Program-made: the position numbers and the translations under genes | The notes under the pieces: generated by a model | Seen by the model: only the letters and a program-made list of their open reading frames with translations | Told to the model about the DNA's origin: nothing | The model's database searches: none | Shown here: positions 25,696-39,732 of the stretch, one piece after another | How the letters are laid out: every line of letters begins with the position of its first letter | How positions within the stretch are numbered: the stretch's first letter is position 1 | Source of the DNA: Lethocerus indicus | Lineage: Eukaryota > Arthropoda > Insecta > Hemiptera > Belostomatidae | NCBI GenBank assembly: GCA_019843655.1 | Contig: JACDQD010000004.1 | Location: forward strand, 26,175,872 to 26,239,871 | Length of the DNA stretch: 64,000 nt | Direction: 5' to 3'

Positions 25696-27584
25696 TTAAT
25701 TAGTTATTAAGCAATCAATGTTGTCCCTTCTTTGTCTGTAAGGAGTCATCTTTGGTAACCGACTTCTTTGAATGATTTCAATACCCATGAATGGCACTAG
25801 AACATCAGGAACTTTAACAGTCCCATCAGGGTTCTGGTGAGTTTCCAATATTGAAATAATCAATCTGGGTACAGCGCAAGCTGTACCATTTATGGTATGC
25901 AGGTATGAGTCATCATCTGATTTGATATTTAACCTCCTGGCCTGGTAATCTGTACAGTTGCTCGTGCTTGACAATTCACCCCACATTTTTTTACCAGGCA
26001 TGAAAGCTTCAATATCATATTTCCGATAAGCGGGTGCTCCTAGTTCCTCTTGTGGCATGTCCAACGTCCGCAGGTAAAGTCCCAGGTCAGAAAAATTGTC
26101 CTCTTGGATCTGCCTCAACTCTTCCATGAGACTGCAAGAATTTTCAGGTGTTGCCACGCTGAACATTTCAACTTTGGTGAATTGGTGCACCCTGCAGTAA
26201 ACAAAATTTGTTACAGCTTCGTAATAATAAGAAAACCAATAATAATTTGTTGGGCTCCACGTTTGTATCTTGCTTTTAATTAAACCCACATGAAGAATGG
26301 GTATAATGGGGTGGGTATGGGTCCACTAGTAAATGAAAATCTGTTTGGGGATCCAGTGTTGATTATACAGACTCTCACTTATACCATTCAAACCTGTAAT
26401 TTTAAGAGCAGTGTGCCTGCCAGTAGAAAAGTGTCAGAACAACAACCTTCTGACATCAATAACATGGCAACATGTGATTACCTGTATATTCCTTTCTCTT
26501 CTGAAATTTTTGATGTTTCAGCACGATAACACCTGCTAACAGCTGCCAGACGTAATGGCAATTCAGATTTGGTGAATTTCTTGTTCATTAAGTAACGGCC
26601 TATACCCATTTCAGCTGTACCCGATAAGCAAAGGTTTCTACCATGGCTTGCATCCAGGCTATATACCTATAACAAATATTATTAAAATCTTAGTTAAGTG
26701 TGATAACAAATTTTTTCTCATTCATTTCCTAATACACATCTATGATCACTCAGTCAAATGGCTATAAATAGCATTTGAAAGAAATAATTGAATTGAAGAA
26801 ATAATTCTATGTGATAAAGTTGGCTTACTAAATGTTAATGATCATCATAACTACATATGATAATAAGTCATAAACATTTGGATACTTTACTTTAATAACT
26901 GTGGCAAGTGAGCTTACCATTGAACTGTGGTTTATTATTGAGACAAAACTGTGAATTACATACTTGATTTCTCTCCCCTTGTGTTTCCATGCCACATGCT
27001 TCTATCACTTCTCTGTCTAAAATATCGGGTACAGAAATAAGTTTAAAATTTCTCTTCAATAAACGGCCTATAGAATAATCTATCAGCGCTTGCTCCAACA
27101 TAGCCAACTGATCAAGGAGGAAGTAGCTTCTTGGTCCAGTTAAATTAGTTAAGTTGTCCGTACGTGCCAACAAAAGTTTCTTCGAAATATCTTCAAAAGA
27201 CAATGGCCTATGTGGAAATTTTTTCTCGCAACCAATGTGCTTGACAACTTTTGGTTCGTGACTCAACGACAATATGTCCGGGTGTGATTTATTGGGAATT
27301 AACAATGCTTCACGTATCAAATCTTTGCGTAATTTCATTTTATCGGATGCCGAAGCGCCGTTCATCTCTTTGAACAGTTTTAATACAACGTCTATGTTCC
27401 CTCTGGCATTTCGACGTTTAATATTAGTGGAGATTTCGGGTTTGTTTTTTGGGTCACATAAATAACTGAAATCCAAATCGGGCAACTTTGGATCGAAAGA
27501 TGAAAACCGTCGGATTAGGGTAGTTAATTCTAGATTACGAGAGAGAATTCTGAATTTCTTAAATACTTTAATAGTGCTCAACAT
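25696..27584 (-). CDS. Sars2: Mitochondrial seryl-tRNA synthetase
   Basis: Class II aminoacyl-tRNA synthetase that charges mitochondrial tRNA-Ser. Three exons: 27584-26964, 26666-26482, 26191-25696; lengths sum to 1302 nt, 433 residues. The ATG at 27584 is chosen because the open frame beyond it has only TTG. The N-terminus (MLSTIKVFKKFRILSRN) is basic and hydroxylated, as for a mitochondrial import signal. A tRNA-binding arm region leads to the catalytic core: GTAEMGIGRYL, motif 2 region RCYRAET and GIYRVHQFTKVEMF, and motif 3 NGTACAVPRLIISILE. These keep the usual Arg and Glu residues, which argues against the catalytically reduced insect paralog SLIMP. CpG is retained in the first exon and lost later. 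The gene is on the same strand as Mgat2, with its start about 2.9 kb downstream of the Mgat2 stop. Confidence 0.92.
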
Positions 27585-28872
27585 TTTTATAGCACTCAAC
27601 CGGGACCGCCGTTATAACCTAACAGGAGGTTTCAAACCACTGCCAACATAATACTGACAAGAACTCTTGAAAGAAAATCTTACACACCTAAGGGAAAAAT
27701 TCAAATTTTCGTGTGTATCACTATTAAATTATTTAAAATCGCCCTTTAAGATCAATAAATTGTCTTTGGCACTCTGTCTTCAGGCTAAAGATATTTATAT
27801 TAAAAATTATAATTATATTATATAATTATATTAATCTCTTATAAAGATTTTTAATTTTATGTAAATAGTAATAATATTTTAATTTTTATATTCTTACTTA
27901 CTGAAAATATCTTTGGTGATTTTCTGCATATAATATATTATATATATATTTTGTACAGTTTCATTCTGACTATCAACATGTTTTATTTGTTTTTTATAGG
28001 GAATTGGAAGAGAATATTTTCAGGTTTTTCTATTGGTAAATAAATGTTGCATATTGGTGAAACCTGATCCCAACAACACATTATATTTAGTCCACCATAA
28101 ATAAATGCTTATTTCATGAAACCATTTTGTTCCTAACCAAACATACAAGCACCAGTGAGATAATTAATGTTAATGAGAAATATTTTCATCAACAATGAAT
28201 TATGGAAATGAGAAATTGTAACTGAAAAGTTATATTTTTTTTAAGCATTGAACAATACGAATATTGCAATTATCCATTGTATAAGGTTTACCAGGAAAAG
28301 AGGGGTTCTCCAAATATTTGAATAAAAACCTTCTTCTAAGAGTTTAATACGTTACTTTATTGATCAAATTTACTACACTTCAGTAATTTGTCTTTTTTTC
28401 AAGAAAAGAAAAACACTACAGAACAATTTAGATTATGCATGAACAGACATATGATAATGTTTATAATTTCTTCAATCTTTAATTAAATTCTTATCAATCA
28501 TTAATAAATGTTAACTTACATTTAAGATAAACCTGAAGAAATTTTATAATAGCATATTCAGAACTTAACTTTATTATTTATTTATTATTATACACCACAG
28601 CCAACTTATTAATTTTGACTAATCTGAAAACTAAGAAGACCAAACAGAAATTAAAAATAAATACGTACAAACAGCATTTATTCACATTTGATTGACTAGA
28701 CTTTTATGTTTACACATTTTTCTTTTCACATTATATACAGGTATAAACATATATATGTACATGGTGAAATGGAAGTATCACTACAAGAAATAACTTTGGG
28801 TTTCTTGTTATAATAATAATCAGCTCTCAATGACAAATCCTATGACATTAAATATTTGTAATGTACTGCATT

Positions 28873-28924
<52 letters not shown>

Positions 28925-30516
28925 TTTATTGAGATGATATATTTCATTATCATCTCATTACAATTAATGAAACCAAATGAATTTATTTCCATGATTAAAA
29001 TTGACTACTGGTAAATTAAATTATAATCTAAGAAGAAAATTACATAGTCATTTTCAAATTCTTATTTTAATAACCAAAATGTAGTTTCTAAGCTAAACAT
29101 AATTTATGTTTCAAATCAAATTTTAAATCATTAACAAAAGTTATGTTTAACCACTTACATTTTATTGCTGCAAATTATTTGCCTTCAATAATTATTATAA
29201 ACTTTAAAATGAATGTAAAATTCATATTAAAATTTAACCATTAATAAAAAATAATGCTACTTATGCAACAGAACATAAATTTGAAACAGGTAAAATGTGT
29301 GATATTTATTTAGACAAAATCCTGTAGGTATAAAAGAAAAATAGATTTTTTATCAATTTTAATAATGAAAACAGTTAAGATTCAAAACTTATTTATATTA
29401 TGATTTTATTTAATGTTTGCTTTCATATTTAGAATTTATATGACAATGAGCTGAGTATGAGTTCCATGTATTGTAAATAAAATAAATTATTTCGGTCACT
29501 GAAAGCACATTTCAATGCAAAGCAGTTAAACCTCTTCAACTTTTATTTTTTTTCCAAAAATTAATTTGTCATAACATTAATTCATTAGAAAATTAAGTAC
29601 CTTAACAATTCTTGATTTCCAATGTAATCACAAAATATGTGAAATGAAATAAAGAATGGTAGTTAAAAGAAAATGAAGAAGGAAATGAGTGAGGCAGTGA
29701 TAAATATTTAAATAATAACAATGAACAAGAGTTATGAAGGTGACCACCAGCCTCGGGTCTCATATTTTTAATGGACAAGGTTTTATAATTTTTTCTTCTT
29801 TTTCTAAATTGTTTTAAATGTTACAGCATGTATGCATCATTCCTATAAAGGTATACATTAATGAAGATGAAATTCATACACTGGCAAAAATCTTCAATTT
29901 ACACTATTTATATAAATTTAGCCACTTTCACATCCCACTTGTTTCATCAGACGTACCTTGATTTCAGTTATTGAACTCTTCTTAAACAATTTTTCAAATT
30001 ACTAATCCCATATAAAATTATTTTGCACTAAAAACACAATAGGTATAATAGGTAAGGATGCACAATTTTTAAAATTATACTATAATTGGCAATATTGAGA
30101 CAAGTGCATTCATGAAAAATCATTAGTTATTATTTAAAATAATAACTATATTTATCCTCTTTCCCTTGAATGAGGTAATTGGCAAATCATGATAAGAAAA
30201 ATATTTATGTCTGTCACTCCAATGAGAAATCATTGGATATGTCATTAACTCACTGATATGTGGATCAAATATACAAAAAACATTTAAAACTTCTTGAAGA
30301 AAATATTACTCTCCGTGATTATAACATTAATTTGTGTGCATACTTAGTTTAGTGCATGGTCAGGTGCACTTGACTAATTAATTATGCAATGAGTGTAGTT
30401 CAAAATATTGAAGTGATCATGATTTAAAAAAAAATTTAATTACAAAATATCTCTTGTAGCACCCAAACTACTCAGATTTCAGACAGATGTCCGAGGTGTT
30501 CAGGTTTCTTTTTCTG
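27585..30516. other. Intergenic region between Sars2 and Mgat2
   Basis: Very AT-rich. It should contain the Sars2 promoter (some CpG remains near 27585-27680) and the Mgat2 3' UTR. Many AATAAA-like hexamers occur, too many to choose one. A (TA)n run is at 28874-28921. I see no coding sequence or mobile element. Confidence 0.6.
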
Positions 30517-33500
30517 CTATCTATGTGGCAATGTCATGTTCATGCACAATTGATGGTCCCTGATGTCGCCCCAACCGCCATTACCTTTCCTCAGCTTGTG
30601 TTTCTTGGTAACTGTAGTGAATGTCAGAGTTAGATGAGTTGGATATAGGTGCCGGGCCGCATTTGCCAAAACTTTCTGAACTTTTGAAATTACTGAAGTG
30701 CTCTCACAGTTTGCCTTTTTATGGTGGACACCACTGGAAATAATGTATATTAATTTAATTATTTTGTTTTAATCAAAATACTTTTATTTAACTATCCCCT
30801 CTCTCATAAAGCATAATAAACTTTATACATACGAGAATCGATAAATAAATTGACTGAAATATGTTGTTTACATTTCTAATGGTTTTTTATTAGATTCATA
30901 TTGTATGAATTGTTTTCAAACTATCAGGTTTGAAATGCTCCCTTAAAAATGTGTGAAATTCAAGTTCTGGATTTGGTGTGATAAAAAAATCTCTTTTTGT
31001 AAATACAGAAATACTTTTTGTGAATATCATTCAGATCATGCTGCCATTGTCCATATAATTGGAGTATGAAAATTCTGTTGTTAGTGTTCAGTTAGATATA
31101 ACACATTTTTTCATTTATTACACCTGAAATTCAATATGGACAGGATAGTAATACAAGAATTGTATAGACCTAAGGTCATCATACCATTCTCCAATATGAA
31201 AAACTCTTGGTCCTCGCATGACCATGGCAACTAATTTTGAACGGAGACACTGTTGAGAAACCTGCTGAAGACTCCAGTCCCAGTTATAGTCATCATAAGA
31301 ACAGAAATGTTGTGAACATTTATGTAACTCATTCCAGACTGATTTGTTAAATGCCATTCCCATGTTGTGTTTGCTGCTTACCCAGGGTGTCACTTCTGCC
31401 TGAATTTAAAAACAAATAAATGTCAAAATGTTTTACTCTTGCTATTATTGTTATCAAATCTCCTTTTATAAACTTTATATCAAAAATTATTATTTCAGGA
31501 GCATACATAATTATATTTCATTATTAATTAATAATAGCATATTATTAATTAATTTTAATTATCAATTAATTTATTCATTGAAAGGCTTACAAAGGTCATT
31601 TAGTTTATTTTATTGAAAACTGGATTAAGCAATGACCTGAATTCATTTTTACACTATTCTAACATTTTATTCTAAAGCAAAAATAATGTTAAAATAAATA
31701 ATAAGAAATTCTAAATTAGAAAACAAGTTTTCCAAGATCAGAATTTGAATAATTGCTATGTGACTTCCAGTAAGATTCTTTAATACTATGTGGAGGACCT
31801 TGGAAAACAAGTGTTAAACCATTATCAGGTTGAAGTTGGATCCTGATGATGGAACCTGCAAGAGTTCTAAAATGCTGCAAGCAGGCCACACCCAAGGTTA
31901 GTTTTTGAAATCTATGTTAAATACCATAAGAAAATAATTGTAAAAAAGTATGATTACTTTTATTACAAAATCATGAATGAAAGAATCTCAGTCAAAAGTA
32001 AAATTACTATTTTTGACATTCATATATTATAAATACTGAATAAGTAAATTTCACACAGTATAGTACAGCACTATTTCAGTACAGAATGCATATACAAAAG
32101 TGTATAAATGATAAAAAAGTGATAATATAAAAATGAAACAAAAACTTATACCCACACAAAATATAGTACAAGCAACTAAGACTACTACTAGTGGACAGAA
32201 TAACAACTTAATTCATTTATGATACATACACATTCATTCATATTATTATTAATACAGCACTAAAATCACAAAAATATTGACAAAAATGAATTCAAAATTG
32301 AGGATTTCATGTTAAATATGTTTATTATTCATTCTTTATTACTTCAAATCTGAAATTATGGATGTTACAAATGTTATCAGGGATTCTTTTTTTCAATAAA
32401 AATACTTATTCATATCTTAAGAAATGCAGGAGAACTGGGCAACTATACAACATGCAAATATACATAGGATTTACAGGCTAAAAACAAAAAAAGAAAAAAA
32501 ATATGAAGAACTGCAGTGTAAATTTAAATCAGCCAAGTTTTTTTTTCTTGGGAAATCTCTATACCTTGTGATAATGCTGGTAGAGAGAAGGAAGTATTTG
32601 AAATCCCCACGATGGTGGAATTGCAGCTGCTGACAATGTTTGGTGACGTTTAAGTGCTCGTAATGCCTCTTTCTATGTGAGCATTACAAAGCAAAGCAAA
32701 AATTTAATCAAGCGAATATTTTTGGCATGTACATTTGAACGAGGAAAACAAATTTTAATATTTGATTGAGGCAGACAATTTTTAAGCACTACCAAAACTA
32801 CCAGGAACAACCAACAAGAGTTGGCAAAAACTAGTAATTATATTTAAGAATATTCCTGGCTACACAGATTAAACAATGTTATCTGTCCAATTTTTAACAG
32901 AAACTGCAACAAAAGCAGGGGCTTTATGAGATATTAAATTCATGTAAGAAGTATTTATTTAACCTACAAAATTTAACATTAAATAGTGAAATGTGGAACA
33001 GGAATAAAAGGATGTGCTCAACACTCATATGTATAAACATTTTTGATGAACCCACAAATGTGACCATGAAGCTATAAATAGGTAAATAAATATTAAGTAT
33101 CAATACAACAATATTTTATGAATTACACAACACATATTTTTAGGCCAGGAAGCAAATGATGATGCTATTTATTTATTAATTGTTAATATCAATAAATATT
33201 GAATAAACATCAATATTCAGTCAGTGCACATACTCCAGTTTTCATGTACAAATGCAGCATCAGAACAGCACCATGTGGAAAGTGGATGACACACTCAACA
33301 AAAAGTTTGTGCAGTTTGTGCAGGAATCACACTTATTACTATACTACATTCTTTTATACAAATAAAACCCCACAATGTAGTTTATAATGACATCAATTTC
33401 AATAATAAACTGAAAACAGAGACCATGAATGTACAAGAAGGAGAAATATACAATAATAAGAAATCTATAAAGAGTTAGATGAGATTATACACAGCCCTAA

Positions 33501-36390
33501 CTTTGTGCAAATCAAACCACATTATGTATCGCTGCAATGTAAACTGTGATGTATGGCTCAATTGTCAACTTTATTAGAAATTACACATAAAATAATTTGT
33601 GCACACCTGTAATGTAATATAATTGTAGCATTATTCAATTAAAGTTTACTGAGTTAGGGACAACAAATTTTAAACAATGTTTTTGATTTTTCTTATGCTA
33701 AGTTCCACTCCACCAATAGTTAACAAGAAATCTGTTGAAATTTACCTTTTTTGTGTCTCCATAGTAATTGTAAGTTTTGAGGTAGGTTCCAAGAGAAAGA
33801 ATATTGCACTGGGGGCAAGCTACACCGCAAGCTGCTTGCATTTGTCTTAGAACGTGAATGAAATCTTCAGCGACATAATGATCCTCTTCCAGAAACAACA
33901 CGAGGCCTACAAGTAATAAGATATTCTAAAAAGTGTACAATTTTGTAGGTTCAAAAATCTCAGACAATAAAAATAATTTCTTCTTGAAATATAATGGAAT
34001 ATTTTTAACTAAATTGGATAAATTCTATTCTTGTATACAATATAGTAAACAATATGCATTCAATGTTGAAAACAAAATAAAAACCCCAACTTCGGTCAGT
34101 AATGTACACCGGATGGTATGTACTAAATTTAAACGAAGGTAAAATTTGTTGTGCACAATGCTCGACTGCAAGTTGAGTTAATGCCATAGTTATTATGTAG
34201 TTAGATAGAATAATATTCACCAGTGTGGTTTCTAGTAACTTCCAACTGGTTGAACACCCTATTAGCTTTCCACCACCAGTGATGCTTCGTCTGGGTGAAT
34301 TTCGCCTCCCGATAATGGCCGTACAGGTCTGGGTGGTCAGCATTTGTACACTTGATCAATTGGGCCCTGTCCAAAAGAAAATAATAATGTAATAACATTA
34401 TAAAACATAATGTAACAACATTTATTAATCGTTTCGATCCTTAAATAAAACCAAATTATCGAATGGAATTTTAATTGAAACAAACATTCGATATTCTAGG
34501 AGTTTGTAATATTTTTGAATTCTGTAACTGATTTTGCGTGCATGTAACTCCTTTAGTGTCAGCGCATCATCGTTTCAAGTTTTTTAAAAAATAAAATGAT
34601 ACATTAAACGCTATTTATAGCCAACAGTTTCGTTGACTTCTTTATTGATATTCTATCTTAATATTATTTGTATATTCCGAAACTTTACCGATACTTTCGT
34701 CAATTTCTACGGGCAATCAAAAATGCGCATAACTCCGTTCAATTTACCAATAATTGATTTTGAACTCACTGCTGAATATTAATGTCTCTGGGGCAGTCGC
34801 CTTTCGATTGGCCGGGGAATGTGTCGGGATGAGTTTGAATCGAGAGCGGATAAAATATCTGCATGACCCTCGCGAAGTCGACACTCTGAACGAGTTCGTT
34901 CGCTTCCGGGTCGTAGTAGTCATGCGAAAAAACTATAAGCGACGAATCTATGTCTCTCGCTTGGGCCAAACTCACTATCAGATGTCGGAGATAAACTATT
35001 CTCGTATGAACCTGTATTCAAGAGGAGACAAGCATTAGCGCCAACCTACTAGGCTAACGGTAACTTTCTTTATAAACAATTGAATTCTAATAACTACCAA
35101 AATTTATTAGAAATGAAAATAATAGTAAATTACAGTATATCCCAGATCTTAAAGCTTCTCCCTTTGGGAACACGAGTAAATTATCAAGTGTGAATCATAT
35201 GAGAAACAGATAATAAAAAATGCCCTCACATTCCTAGTAATATGATTCAAAATAATTTCTGTACAACGTTTACAAAATATAAACTCGTTACAAGCGTGCA
35301 ACTTTTCGTGGATATATATTAAATGAATATATTTAGACTTTAAACCCATAAAATGAAGCTAAAATATATCGATGCGACGTTTCAACGATACTAGTCTCGG
35401 GTAAAATCTAAACGGAGACTTCTGGGTTCCTATTATATGTTTGACTATTGTACTTAACTGCTGTAAAACCAAAGGATAGTATGAATACAACTACTAATCG
35501 GTCGCGAAGACTATAGTAGGAAATAATTAATGCCTTTCAAGTAAGTAAAATAATTAACCTGGATCACTATGATGAGAGTGTCGTTTTGAATGGGGCCAAA
35601 TATATCCTCGTTGTGTACGGTCTGTTCCTGGTTGTATTTGTGAATGTTCCGAAGTATTTCTTTGATGGAGAGCCCGGGGACGCCTCCGGTGTTGTTACCC
35701 GCTGTTCCGTTTATCACCTGGCTCATGTTACGAGGCTTCGAGGTAAGGAATTTGTGCAGTACCTAGGACAAGAATCAATTAATGGAATTTTTTCTTTCAA
35801 ACCCATTTGGGTGAGATAGGGCACCTCAGCCCTCTAGAATCGCATGTTAAAATGAAAAATGTAACAATCAACTCGACGTATGTAAATCGATACAATCATT
35901 AATAATGTGCGTTATATTACGCATGAAGGCCACCCATTAGTGTAAACCTTTTTAAGAGTCCAAGAGTATAAAAACTCGTGGTATAGTATGCATTGCACGA
36001 TGTAGTAAAACAAGACATACGGTCGTTTGCGATGGTTTTGAATACCATGGTTCTTGCGAGCTTCTGTTGACTAGAAACTACTCTAGCAATAATGCGAACT
36101 TTCATTTAAACGCTAAATATATACAGATGTTTGGATTCGATTTTAAACTCCACATTAGATATACTAATTGCAACTAATATTGGCAATCGAAATCTTACCT
36201 GGGGCACCATACTGAGTATGACCGCCGAATCGTTGGTCGGCTCCGAAGTGGTTTCATGGGTGGCCAAATTTGAAACGTGTAGCTGGAGGCAAAGGAAACC
36301 AAGGGCGAACAGAAGCAGCAAAGTGCGCAGACAGGGGAACCTCCTTCTTCCAACCACTGTCACACGAACCCTAACTACCGCTGCAACCAT
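30517..36390 (-). CDS. Mgat2: Alpha-1,6-mannosyl-glycoprotein 2-beta-N-acetylglucosaminyltransferase (GnT-II)
   Basis: Golgi enzyme (GT16 family) that adds GlcNAc in beta-1,2 linkage to the alpha-1,6 mannose arm and commits N-glycans to complex type. Seven exons: 36390-36199, 35762-35559, 35011-34770, 34366-34221, 33906-33746, 31399-31185, 30733-30517; total 1377 nt, 458 residues (human about 447). Type II membrane layout: basic residues, then a signal anchor (LLLLFALGFLCLQL, about residues 23-36), then a stem. Catalytic region: LFLEEDHYVAEDF with the Glu-Glu-Asp metal/nucleotide motif, ACGVACPQC disulfide pair, LSLGTYLKTYNY, SSKHNMGMAFN, DDYNWDWSLQQ, and the C-terminal NGGWGDIRDHQLC. The splice after FHIGE restores ECGVHHKKANC. 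The 5' four exons keep CpG while the 3' part is depleted. Intron 5 (31400-33745) holds nothing recognisable. Confidence 0.95.
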
Positions 36391-37537
36391 TCCACATCAG
36401 CACCGCTAAAACCAAATTCAACAAGCGACACGTTTTACACCCTCATTCTACCCAATCGACAATATTTAACATTTTTTTTAATTGGCGGCGAAATCAAAAA
36501 TTCTGGAAACTTAAATATCACAATCCCTCATCCGGGGAGCACTTAATTTATACATTTTAAACAATCGGAGTTCAAGATCAAACAAGCGAGAGCAGGCACA
36601 CGGTCTATAATTAGAAAATGTAAATTTATTATTACACATGTATTATTCGAACGTGTTATTCTGATTATATTGGGCAATATACTTATTGCACTCGTACTGT
36701 TGTTAAATAAATTATTATCGGAGAAAAATTGCTTTTACAGGATATAATTTCCTTTTATTAAAATTGAGATTACAAGCCAATGAGTTTGACAGGTATCCCG
36801 GTGGAGCACATTAATCGGCGCGCACACCTACCCTGTAGTATTAGGCCCTCGTTCCCAAAAAGGGTTAAATAAAAAAAATAATTCATTTATAAACACGAGT
36901 TCACTGCCGGATTTTAATTGTCTTATATTCGATGCAATAAAACGCGTTTCCAATGAATTATATTTCGTTAAGATATCTGATTGAACGAAGGTGCAATGTA
37001 TACAGAGTGTGCGGGCCAACCCGCGGGTATCATTTCTTTTTTCATCAATTTTTACAATTGAAAGTACGAACGAAAACCGAGTGAACGTTAACATTTTCAC
37101 TCATTAACTTACCAAGCATCACTTTTCTACAGAGAGGGGCAATTAATCTGCAACAAAACATCGAATAATAATTATGAATGGTTCATTCAAAATATTGAAA
37201 CAGACATTTTTATGTACATGCCGGTCTGATCAAAATTATTGCGGCATGAGCAATTCTAAGGGTACAGTTTTATGGATTCCTTAATACTGTATTCGATATC
37301 TCACACAGGAATGTGATTTTCTTGGCTGGGGGATACATTTTACTAAAATGGAAGTGTGAATATCCTTTTCTGTCGCTTCTTGGAACTGACATCGACTCAA
37401 AACAATTTCTTGTGGTAGGTAACGACTCTCATAGGCGGAAAAAGTTTGACAAATCTCGTATGGTGCGCGACAAATGGACACGAACTAACAGAAATAGGAA
37501 CGATCTACATTTTTCATAAATTACAAAGTATAATTAC
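36391..37537. other. Mgat2 5' flank
   Basis: Presumed Mgat2 promoter and 5' UTR (minus strand). CpG is frequent. No TATA box or other element can be assigned with confidence, and no supported gene is present. Confidence 0.5.
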
Positions 37538-38397
37538 CCGAATAAATTTGAGGATCGTTGGCCTCGAAGAGCCGAACAACAGCTCCTCCGAATGAACTCC
37601 CTTCATTACTATACCACACCAGTGCTTCCTGAAATGAAGAAAAAACTAGTTAACGAATGCATTAATTATGAATAACGCGCATGACGTACTGTCCTATGAT
37701 TCATTGCGCTTTAAAAATAAAGGAAAAAAATTGGATTTCTTCATTTGTTAAATACGTTGTTCTTAAAACAATCAGCCTTATCTTATTTGTCAAATCACGT
37801 ACGGCATTGAATTTATAATTCTCTAAACTTAAATTTTTTAATCTTCTTTAGCGCTCCTCACTGCCCTAATTAGTCCTCTGGTCATATTGGATAGCTCCGA
37901 TATTATAGAATTATTGGAGAGCTTCTTTCTTCTTTGAAGTGTTGTAATTACCCTAAAAAGGGGGGCTTAGCTCGGCCTTTAGAATGCAATCGGAGCTTAT
38001 CGGATTCTTAATTATACCGATTAACAGTATTCCCGCTTTAACCCTTTTAACAGGACCTTCCTCTGTATAAAAGACAAGTCGCACTTCAGCATTTTTGGTG
38101 TTTTCCAATTTCGCCAAAGTGGGCTCATTCAGCCTCCTTTTGCGACTAACTCAAATTGCAAAAATAGTGTTTCCTAATAAACAAAATTTTTGAAATTCAA
38201 TTTACATCTTGGTAAAAAAGATACATACTGTCTACCCCTTCTACCACTTCTAATTTAAAACTTTCAGAAGCATAAAAACATATGTACTTGTTGAGTGTAA
38301 AAACTCCAGAAAAGGGTTTACGAATTGACGCAGGATGTAAAACGCTAACTGGAATAACAAAGGAATCAGTAAAACAAAATCTGTACGGAACAGCTAT
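37538..38397 (-). CDS. Two candidate exons of an unrecognised gene
   Basis: Two open blocks with good splice borders on the minus strand. Exon-like block 38397-38206 (192 nt, preceded by TGTCTACAG and followed by GTAAAT) reads IAVPYRFCFTDSFVIPVSVL and continues open for 64 codons. Block 37628-37538 (91 nt, preceded by TTTCATTTCAG and followed by GTAATT) reads EALVWYSNEGSSFGG and then AVVRLFEANDPQIYS in the compatible phase. If spliced to the acceptor at about 37150 it would end at once with Asp-stop. I do not recognise the protein, and another frame of the second block is also open. It could be a real gene end or chance. Confidence 0.25.
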
Positions 38398-38592
38398 CTG
38401 TAGACATGATAAGATCAATTCATTTCGGTAGCGACAAAGAAATATGCAATTATCTAAAAGAATATGAAACTTTTTACCTTATGTAGATGTCAGAATTTAT
38501 CCATTTACCTTTGAACTGTGCGAGAAATAGAATAATCTATGATATTCGGGAATATGTATTATTAAAGTATCGAGGTAACTTTTAAATAATTA

Positions 38593-38930
38593 GTTTAGAA
38601 TACCTGTTTTGTGGTCTGCGAGTGGTTGGAATACAGTAGATTTCGTGTGTTTCTGTCTCCTCTCGCAAGTTTGGTCTTTTCCTAGACCGGTTTCGGTTGC
38701 CCGCCATCTTCAGTAGCGGTATTAGTCACTTTGGCAGTGACAGTGACAGTGCAGTGAGGATGCCCAAAGACATCCAAAGTGCCAGCAGATGGCGAGCAGC
38801 CGAAACCGGTCTAGCAAAGACCAAACCAGTGAGAGGAGACAAAACACACGAAATCTACGGTATTCCAACCCCTCGCAGATCACAAAACAGGTATTCTAAA
38901 CTGGTAATGATAGTAGTACTAGTAATAATG
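38593..38930. mobile_element. Foldback repeat copy with both long arms
   Basis: The left arm begins GTTTAGAATACCTGTTTTGT; the right arm ends with its inverse (ACAGGTATTCTAAACT near 38911). The arms are about 120 bp and the whole folds as one hairpin around a short centre. TTTTAAATAATTA occurs on both sides (ending at 38592 and starting at 38931), suggesting a 13-bp target duplication. No coding capacity. Confidence 0.82.
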
Positions 38931-38943
38931 TTTTAAATAATTA

Positions 38944-39684
38944 TTTTTGTAATATAATTAGCGTAAAGGAAAAAGTCCATCACTGGATTGACCTCCGGGA
39001 AGAAATGGGAATTACCCAACGGAGGAGAAGTCAGTTTGCTCTGGTGTAGAGCCGGGATCTCTCCCCTTCTAAATTCGGTTGCCTCGGTGTCTACACAACA
39101 CAGTGTTGACTGAGTAAACCTGCAACAATTTGAAGAGAGGAGGCCCGAAGCTAGCTCAAATTCCTAGCATGACATGGGGGCACCTGACACGTACCAACAC
39201 ACCGACACTGGCGAAAGGTCGCCGATATAACATAATATCCGCTTTCCCAACAGGCTAACATTCGGTGCTTGCATCGTGTTGTACGTGTTTCGTGAATTAA
39301 ATCCCTCATTTATGTTGAGTCCCCCCCCCACATAACGATCCTTTAAACATAACTCTTTGCATATCGCCAATAGGGAGGAGAACCAGGGGTTTCTAACTAA
39401 TCCATTTAACAAATCTCAACTCGTCCCACACCCCCTCAACAGTGAGATATGAAGGAAAGTGAGATACACTTACCTTATGAAGGAATGTTTGCCCTATATA
39501 CTGTTCTGTTTTTACTTTTGTAGTTCATCCAGTCGGCGTGAATGTTTTGCTCTTAAACTGCCTCATGGCTAGTTCTTTACACAATTAAGGTCTGAACTCA
39601 CTTATTTCCTAATCATCGTTAGGTTCCCCCTGGTTCCCTTCGGAACGTCCCGAACCTTTAGGTTCGTCCCTGCGAACTTTCGTT

Positions 39685-39732
<48 letters not shown>

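Noticed and set aside
25696..27584. SLIMP, the insect seryl-tRNA synthetase-like paralog
   Set aside because: Motif 2 and motif 3 residues of a working synthetase are present, so mitochondrial SerRS is the better call.
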